Shown here: positions 15,188 to 18,399 of the stretch, piece after piece
How the letters are laid out: each line of letters starts with the position of its first letter
How positions within the stretch are numbered: position 1 is the first letter of the stretch
Translations under genes and position numbers: made by a program
Source of the DNA: Dokdonella sp.
Lineage (GTDB): Bacteria; Pseudomonadota; Gammaproteobacteria; Xanthomonadales; Rhodanobacteraceae
Reading direction: 5' to 3'
DNA length: 18,399 nucleotides
Assembly (NCBI GenBank): GCA_030150315.1
Contig: JASLGB010000268.1
Coordinates: 1-18,399 of the forward strand
Notes under the pieces: generated by a model
Told to the model about the DNA's origin: nothing
Databases searched by the model: none
The model's input: the letters and a program-made list of their open reading frames with translations, nothing else

Positions 15188-16195
15188 TCACGCTCGCTGC
15201 GGCCGGCAGAAGACCTGCGGCAGTTGCACGATGGCGCGGAACCAGTCGTCGTCGATGTACGGTTCGATCGGCGTGCGCGGGATGTCGTAGCGATCCATGT
15301 CGGCGTTGGCGTCGGTGTAGCCGCCGTAGTAGGAAAACGCGTGGCGCACGCCCAGGCGTTCGAGGCAGCGCCGCGAGGCCGCGTTGAACGTGCTGCGTCC
15401 GCCGACCGGATAGGCGAAGCAGCGCATGCGCTGGCCCAGCTCGTGTTCGAGGCGCGCCGCGCAGCCGGAGATTTCCAGCCACTGCTCGTCCTCGTCGAGG
15501 CCGGAAAGAATCGCGTGGTTGATGGTGTGGCCGCCGATCGTCATGCCGTTGGCGGCCATCTCGCGCAGCATGTCCCAGGTCATCCACAGGTCTTCGCTGC
15601 CGCCGCGCGCGCGACCGCCGGCGATCGTGCGCAAGGTGGCGAGGAAGGCGCTCGCGCGCGCATCCGGCAGCGATTTGTAGGTGGCCAGCAGGCTGCGGAT
15701 CGCGTCTTCGCGCGTCGCGTCGTCGATGCGCAGCGGCGGGCTCAGCCACTCGCCGAGATCGAGCGTTCCGCGATGCATGCCGCGCACCAGGCTGGCGATT
15801 TCGTCCCACCACGGCAGGCGCGGGCGGTCGATGAACCCGGTGGCGATGAAGAACGTCGCCGGCAGGTCGTTGTGGCGCAGCGCGGCGTAGGCCAGCTCGT
15901 AGTTGTCCAGATAGCCGTCGTCGAAGGTGATCAGCACATGCAGGTTGCGACGGTCCTTGCGCGCGTCGTCGATGTCGCCCGGCGAGATCACGTCGGCATG
16001 GCGCTTGAGGTAGCGCAGCTGGCGGTCGAATGCTTCCTGGCTGGCGCTCCACAGGCCGCGATCGAGGTTCGAGCGGCTGCCGTCGCCGATGCGGTGGTAG
16101 TTGAGGCCGAGGATTCCGCGCGAGGGCAGGCACGCCGCCAGCAACGGCCGCGTGCCGGTCGTGTTTAGGATTCTTGCCAATGTCCTGCGCTTCAT
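15188..16195 (-). CDS. Polysaccharide deacetylase (NodB domain, CE4-like)
   Basis: The 335-residue product has the CE4 metal-site motifs. TFDDGYLDN (90-98) holds the catalytic and metal-binding aspartates D92 and D93. GGHTINH (221-227) supplies H223 and H227. The later strand FAYPVGG (260-266) is also typical. It would remove acetyl groups from N-acetylated sugars, freeing amines that the operon's acyltransferases could then modify. There is no signal peptide beyond a weak hydrophobic stretch near residues 17-30, so it may act in the cytoplasm or at the membrane. AGGGAG 6 bases before the ATG at 16195 decides against a TTG start at 16240, which would add a charged 15-residue leader. It differs from the exosortase A-associated deacetylase type, which usually begins with a VDVEDYFQ-like motif. 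Confidence 0.85.
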   Translation of the reverse strand: MKRRTLARILNTTGTRPLLAACLPSRGILGLNYHRIGDGSRSNLDRGLWSASQEAFDRQLRYLKRHADVISPGDIDDARKDRRNLHVLITFDDGYLDNYELAYAALRHNDLPATFFIATGFIDRPRLPWWDEIASLVRGMHRGTLDLGEWLSPPLRIDDATREDAIRSLLATYKSLPDARASAFLATLRTIAGGRARGGSEDLWMTWDMLREMAANGMTIGGHTINHAILSGLDEDEQWLEISGCAARLEHELGQRMRCFAYPVGGRSTFNAASRRCLERLGVRHAFSYYGGYTDANADMDRYDIPRTPIEPYIDDDWFRAIVQLPQVFCRPQRA

Positions 16196-16201
16196 CTTCC
16201 G

Positions 16202-16207
16202 CTCCCT
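16202..16207 (-). promoter_or_regulatory. Shine-Dalgarno deciding the deacetylase start
   Basis: On the minus strand this reads AGGGAG, 6 bases before the ATG at 16195. It supports that ATG over the upstream in-frame TTG at 16240. Confidence 0.65.
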
Positions 16208-16243
16208 GTACTTCTTGTCCTTGTCGTCCTTTTGCTGCAATGG

Positions 16244-17806
16244 CTAGTCGGGCAGCCTCCGTGCCCAGCGCTCCAGCGTCGGCCGCGCCCTGCGCAACGG
16301 CGCAGGCAGCCGGTCCAGCAGGCCGATCAGGGTGTCCGCGTCGCTGCGCTTCCACGCCCGCAGCACGGCCGTGCCGCCGATGTAGACCACGATGTAGATG
16401 GCGCCGGCGATCGCGCTCGACACCATTCCCGGGCGCCATGCAACGATCGCCGCAGCCAGTGCGAAGGCGAGCACTGCGCTGGCGCACAGGCGCCCGATCT
16501 CGCGCCAGGGCAGGCGCAGGTGCATCAGGCGGACGATGCCGACCAGCGTGATCACGAAGACCGACACACGCGACAGCGCATGCGCGGCCACCGCGCCGAA
16601 CAGGCCCCAGGTCGGCACCAGCGCGACGGCGGCCAGCGTGCCGAGCACGATGGAAAGGAACGAGAATCCCGCACGCAGGCGCTGGTTGTCGGTGGTCGAA
16701 AGCAGGGCGCCGAAGGCGCCGTCGGACAGGGTCAGGCCGCCGACCACCATCATCACCTGCAGCACCGGAACGACCGCGGCGTAGCGCGGGCCGTACATCA
16801 GCTGCGTCGCCAGCTCCGCCCACAGCACGCCGGCCCCGGCCAGCAGCAGCCCGAGGAACAGGAAGTAGCGCACCGAGTGCGACAGGATCGCGTTGACGCT
16901 TTCGTGCCCGTCGGCGCCGAATGCATGCGCCATCGACGGCATCAGTACCGAGGTCAGGCCCGACGACAGCAGGTCCACGCCACCGCGCGTCAGCGCCGCC
17001 GCGATCGCGAAATAGCCGACTTCGGCCGGCCCGACGAACTGGTTCAGCATCCAGGTCTCGACCGACTTGTTGCTGAAGGCCGCCGCGATCGTCAGCACCA
17101 CCGTCCATACCAGGTGATGGCGCATGCGCGCCAGAAGATCCGGCGCGATCGCGCCGTGTCCGGCGTGGATGCCGGCCCGATGCAGCATCCATGCGGCCGA
17201 CAGCGCATAGGTGATGCTGGTCAGCGCGAACAGCACCAGATAGGCCTGCAGGCCCGCGTGCAGCACGATCAGCACGACCACCGCAATGGCATTGAGCACG
17301 CTGACGACGACCGAGGTGCTGGCCTCGACATCGAAGCGGCCATGGCCTTTCGCGACCGAGATGCTGAACAGGTACATCGCCTTGGCGAACGAGGCTCCGA
17401 CCACCGCGACCGCCGACAGCGCCAGGTCGGAATGGCTCCAGCCGGCGGGTGTGAAGAACGGCATCGACACGAGGTAGATCCCGAGCACCAGTCCGAGGCA
17501 CGCCAGCTGCCGGCGCTTGAGCCAGCCGTGCACGTCTTCGGCCACGCGCGGCTCGCCGCGGCCGATGCTTTCCGATACGAAGCGGATCGCCGACGTGGTG
17601 AGGCCGTTGTTGCCGACCATGATCAGCAGGCCGACCAGCCAGACCAGGTAGGAGTAGCGACCGAAATCTTCCGGGCCGACATGGCGCGCGATCAGTGCGC
17701 TGACGATCAGGCCGGTGGCGTAGACGACGTAGGTCGAACCGGTCATCTGCAGGGCGGCGCGCAAGGTGGCGCGGCGGCCGAAGGCAGCGGCGGGGGCGTC
17801 GTTCAT
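16244..17806 (-). CDS. Oligosaccharide flippase, Wzx-like (MOP superfamily)
   Basis: The 520-residue product is an integral membrane protein with about 12-14 hydrophobic segments spread over its length. The N-terminal sequence around IVSALIARHVGPEDFGRYSY (34-53) is the recognisable start of polysaccharide biosynthesis flippases, in which ARxLGPxxFGxY is a common signature. It should move undecaprenyl-linked repeat units from the inner to the outer face of the cytoplasmic membrane for polymerisation. It is the first gene of the minus-strand operon: GGGAGG lies 5 bases before the ATG, and the region upstream diverges from a glycosyltransferase gene. A 48-base gap separates it from the deacetylase gene. 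An upstream in-frame extension to 17911 would overlap the divergent gene and has no supporting site. The basic C-terminal tail is likely cytoplasmic. Confidence 0.88.
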   Translation of the reverse strand: MNDAPAAAFGRRATLRAALQMTGSTYVVYATGLIVSALIARHVGPEDFGRYSYLVWLVGLLIMVGNNGLTTSAIRFVSESIGRGEPRVAEDVHGWLKRRQLACLGLVLGIYLVSMPFFTPAGWSHSDLALSAVAVVGASFAKAMYLFSISVAKGHGRFDVEASTSVVVSVLNAIAVVVLIVLHAGLQAYLVLFALTSITYALSAAWMLHRAGIHAGHGAIAPDLLARMRHHLVWTVVLTIAAAFSNKSVETWMLNQFVGPAEVGYFAIAAALTRGGVDLLSSGLTSVLMPSMAHAFGADGHESVNAILSHSVRYFLFLGLLLAGAGVLWAELATQLMYGPRYAAVVPVLQVMMVVGGLTLSDGAFGALLSTTDNQRLRAGFSFLSIVLGTLAAVALVPTWGLFGAVAAHALSRVSVFVITLVGIVRLMHLRLPWREIGRLCASAVLAFALAAAIVAWRPGMVSSAIAGAIYIVVYIGGTAVLRAWKRSDADTLIGLLDRLPAPLRRARPTLERWARRLPD

Positions 17807-17889
17807 GGCTGCCTCCCGTCGATGCCGGTCGCACTGGCCGCGGCCACGCGGTGCGTTACCATCGCCGCGGCTTCGCAAGGATGAGCGAC
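17807..17889. promoter_or_regulatory. Short divergent promoter region of the polysaccharide operons
   Basis: Only 83 bp lie between the flippase start and the glycosyltransferase start, so promoters for both directions must be packed here or overlap the coding ends. A perfect 12-bp palindrome, TGGCCGCGGCCA, spans 17835-17846 near the middle and could be an operator. TACCAT (17857-17862) is a weak plus-strand -10 candidate with no good -35. The GC content is high, so the palindrome may be chance. Confidence 0.35.
17877..17881 (+). promoter_or_regulatory. Shine-Dalgarno deciding the glycosyltransferase start
   Basis: AAGGA lies 8 bases before the ATG at 17890. It directly abuts the earlier in-frame ATG at 17881, so it can serve only the later start. 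Confidence 0.6.
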
Positions 17890-18399
17890 ATGAGCGATTC
17901 CATCGCCCCACCCGCCGTGCTGCATGTGGTCGATACGTTGGAAATCGGCGGGCTCGAGCGCGTCGTCACGGATCTGGCGATCGCGCAGCGGACATCCGGC
18001 CAGCGTGTCGCGGTGTTCAGCATCCAGGCCTGCGACGGCTTTCGCGCCGAACTGGAGGCGGCAGGCGTTCCGGTCGTCGTCGGTGCGAAGCGCGGCACGC
18101 TCGACCGCCGCGTGCTGCGGGCCCTGCGCGCGACCCTGCGCGATCACCGCATCGAGGTCGTCCACACGCACAACTTCGTGCCGAACTATTACGCCGCGCT
18201 GGCCCTGCTTGCGCTGCGGCCCGCGCCGGCGCTGGTCAACACCGTGCACAACATGGGCACGCGCCTGGCCAATCGGCGCCTGCGCTGGCTCTATCGCGCG
18301 TCGCTGTGGCGCACGCGCCGCGTGGCAATGGTCGGAACGCAGGTGCGCGATCGCTTCGTCGGTCTCGGTTACGCCGACGAGGCGCAGGCGGTGACGGTG
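17890..18399 (+). CDS. Glycosyltransferase family 4 protein, N-terminal fragment
   Basis: The frame stays open to the window edge, giving the first 170 residues. They form the acceptor-side Rossmann half of a GT-B glycosyltransferase. LHVVDTLEIGGLERVVTDLA (11-30) is the hallmark glycine-rich start of GT4-type enzymes, RIEVVHTHNF (87-96) is the usual HTHN strand, and LVNTVHNMG (115-123) follows. The nucleotide-sugar-binding C-terminal half with its EX7E motif lies outside. It probably adds one sugar to the lipid-linked repeat unit later moved by the flippase. It diverges from the flippase operon and may head a second operon of glycosyltransferases. An ATG three codons earlier (17881) is less likely because it lacks a properly spaced ribosome site. 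The fold is secure, the linkage made is unknown. Confidence 0.85.
   Translation, partial: MSDSIAPPAVLHVVDTLEIGGLERVVTDLAIAQRTSGQRVAVFSIQACDGFRAELEAAGVPVVVGAKRGTLDRRVLRALRATLRDHRIEVVHTHNFVPNYYAALALLALRPAPALVNTVHNMGTRLANRRLRWLYRASLWRTRRVAMVGTQVRDRFVGLGYADEAQAVTV

Noticed and set aside
16196..16240. TTG start at 16240 for the deacetylase
   Set aside because: It adds a charged lysine-rich leader and lacks a well-placed ribosome site, while AGGGAG precedes the ATG at 16195.
14511..17834. A minus-strand frame open for about 1107 codons ending in the J-domain protein
   Set aside because: Upstream of residue MTDDF the frame runs out of phase through the flippase and deacetylase genes, giving low-complexity arginine-rich sequence. 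Only the last 223 codons are real.
16232..17884. A 550-codon plus-strand frame opposite the flippase
   Set aside because: The product is rich in H, Q, R and D with no domains, whereas the minus strand encodes a clear multi-pass flippase.
1..18399. CRISPR arrays, tRNA or rRNA genes, riboswitches
   Set aside because: I saw no regularly spaced direct repeats, no cloverleaf-like sequences with conserved T-loop patterns and no known aptamer cores. Short RNAs inside coding regions cannot be excluded by eye.

Overview
The window is GC-rich and densely coding, with nearly every gap under 20 bp in its right two thirds. It looks like a gammaproteobacterial chromosome, most plausibly order Lysobacterales (Xanthomonadales), perhaps close to Rhodanobacteraceae such as Dokdonella. 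That placement is inference from GC content, gene content and the secreted-protein tail ending in VFRNGFD. No rRNA or tRNA is visible to confirm it.

Left edge (1-778): the 3' end of an M1-family metallopeptidase of the leukotriene A4 hydrolase type, then a convergent gap holding a strong symmetric hairpin. Minus-strand pair (2886 to 779): a zinc-ribbon protein derived from an IS1595-like transposase, coupled by an ATGA overlap to a PLP-dependent decarboxylase of the exosortase A-associated family (TIGR03099). A 260-bp AT-rich divergent region follows, then two tandem plus-strand paralogs (3147-4583 and 4743-6185) encoding exported right-handed beta-helix proteins.

Minus-strand operon (17806 down to 6187): eleven tightly packed genes. 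In transcription order they encode a Wzx-like flippase, a polysaccharide deacetylase, a J-domain protein with a membrane segment and a BamE-like tail, a CelD/BioF2-type GNAT, a JmjC/cupin-like oxygenase, a second such GNAT, an AsnB-type amidotransferase, an acyl carrier protein, a HemK/PrmC-like methyltransferase, a NadE-like ATP pyrophosphatase and a third GNAT. Five junctions are 4-bp ATGA overlaps. A glycosyltransferase gene diverges at the right edge and runs out of the window.

Together this reads as part of an exopolysaccharide assembly and modification locus. The flippase, deacetylase and glycosyltransferase give the polysaccharide backbone. The ACP, AsnB, NadE-like, HemK-like, oxygenase, GNAT and decarboxylase genes look like a dedicated route that makes and attaches an unusual amino- or amide-type substituent, possibly carried on the ACP. 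The beta-helix proteins could act on or bind the exported polymer. The backbone reading is fairly safe; the carrier-bound decoration is a hypothesis. No exosortase, PEP-CTERM protein or polymerase lies inside the window, so the locus must be incomplete here.
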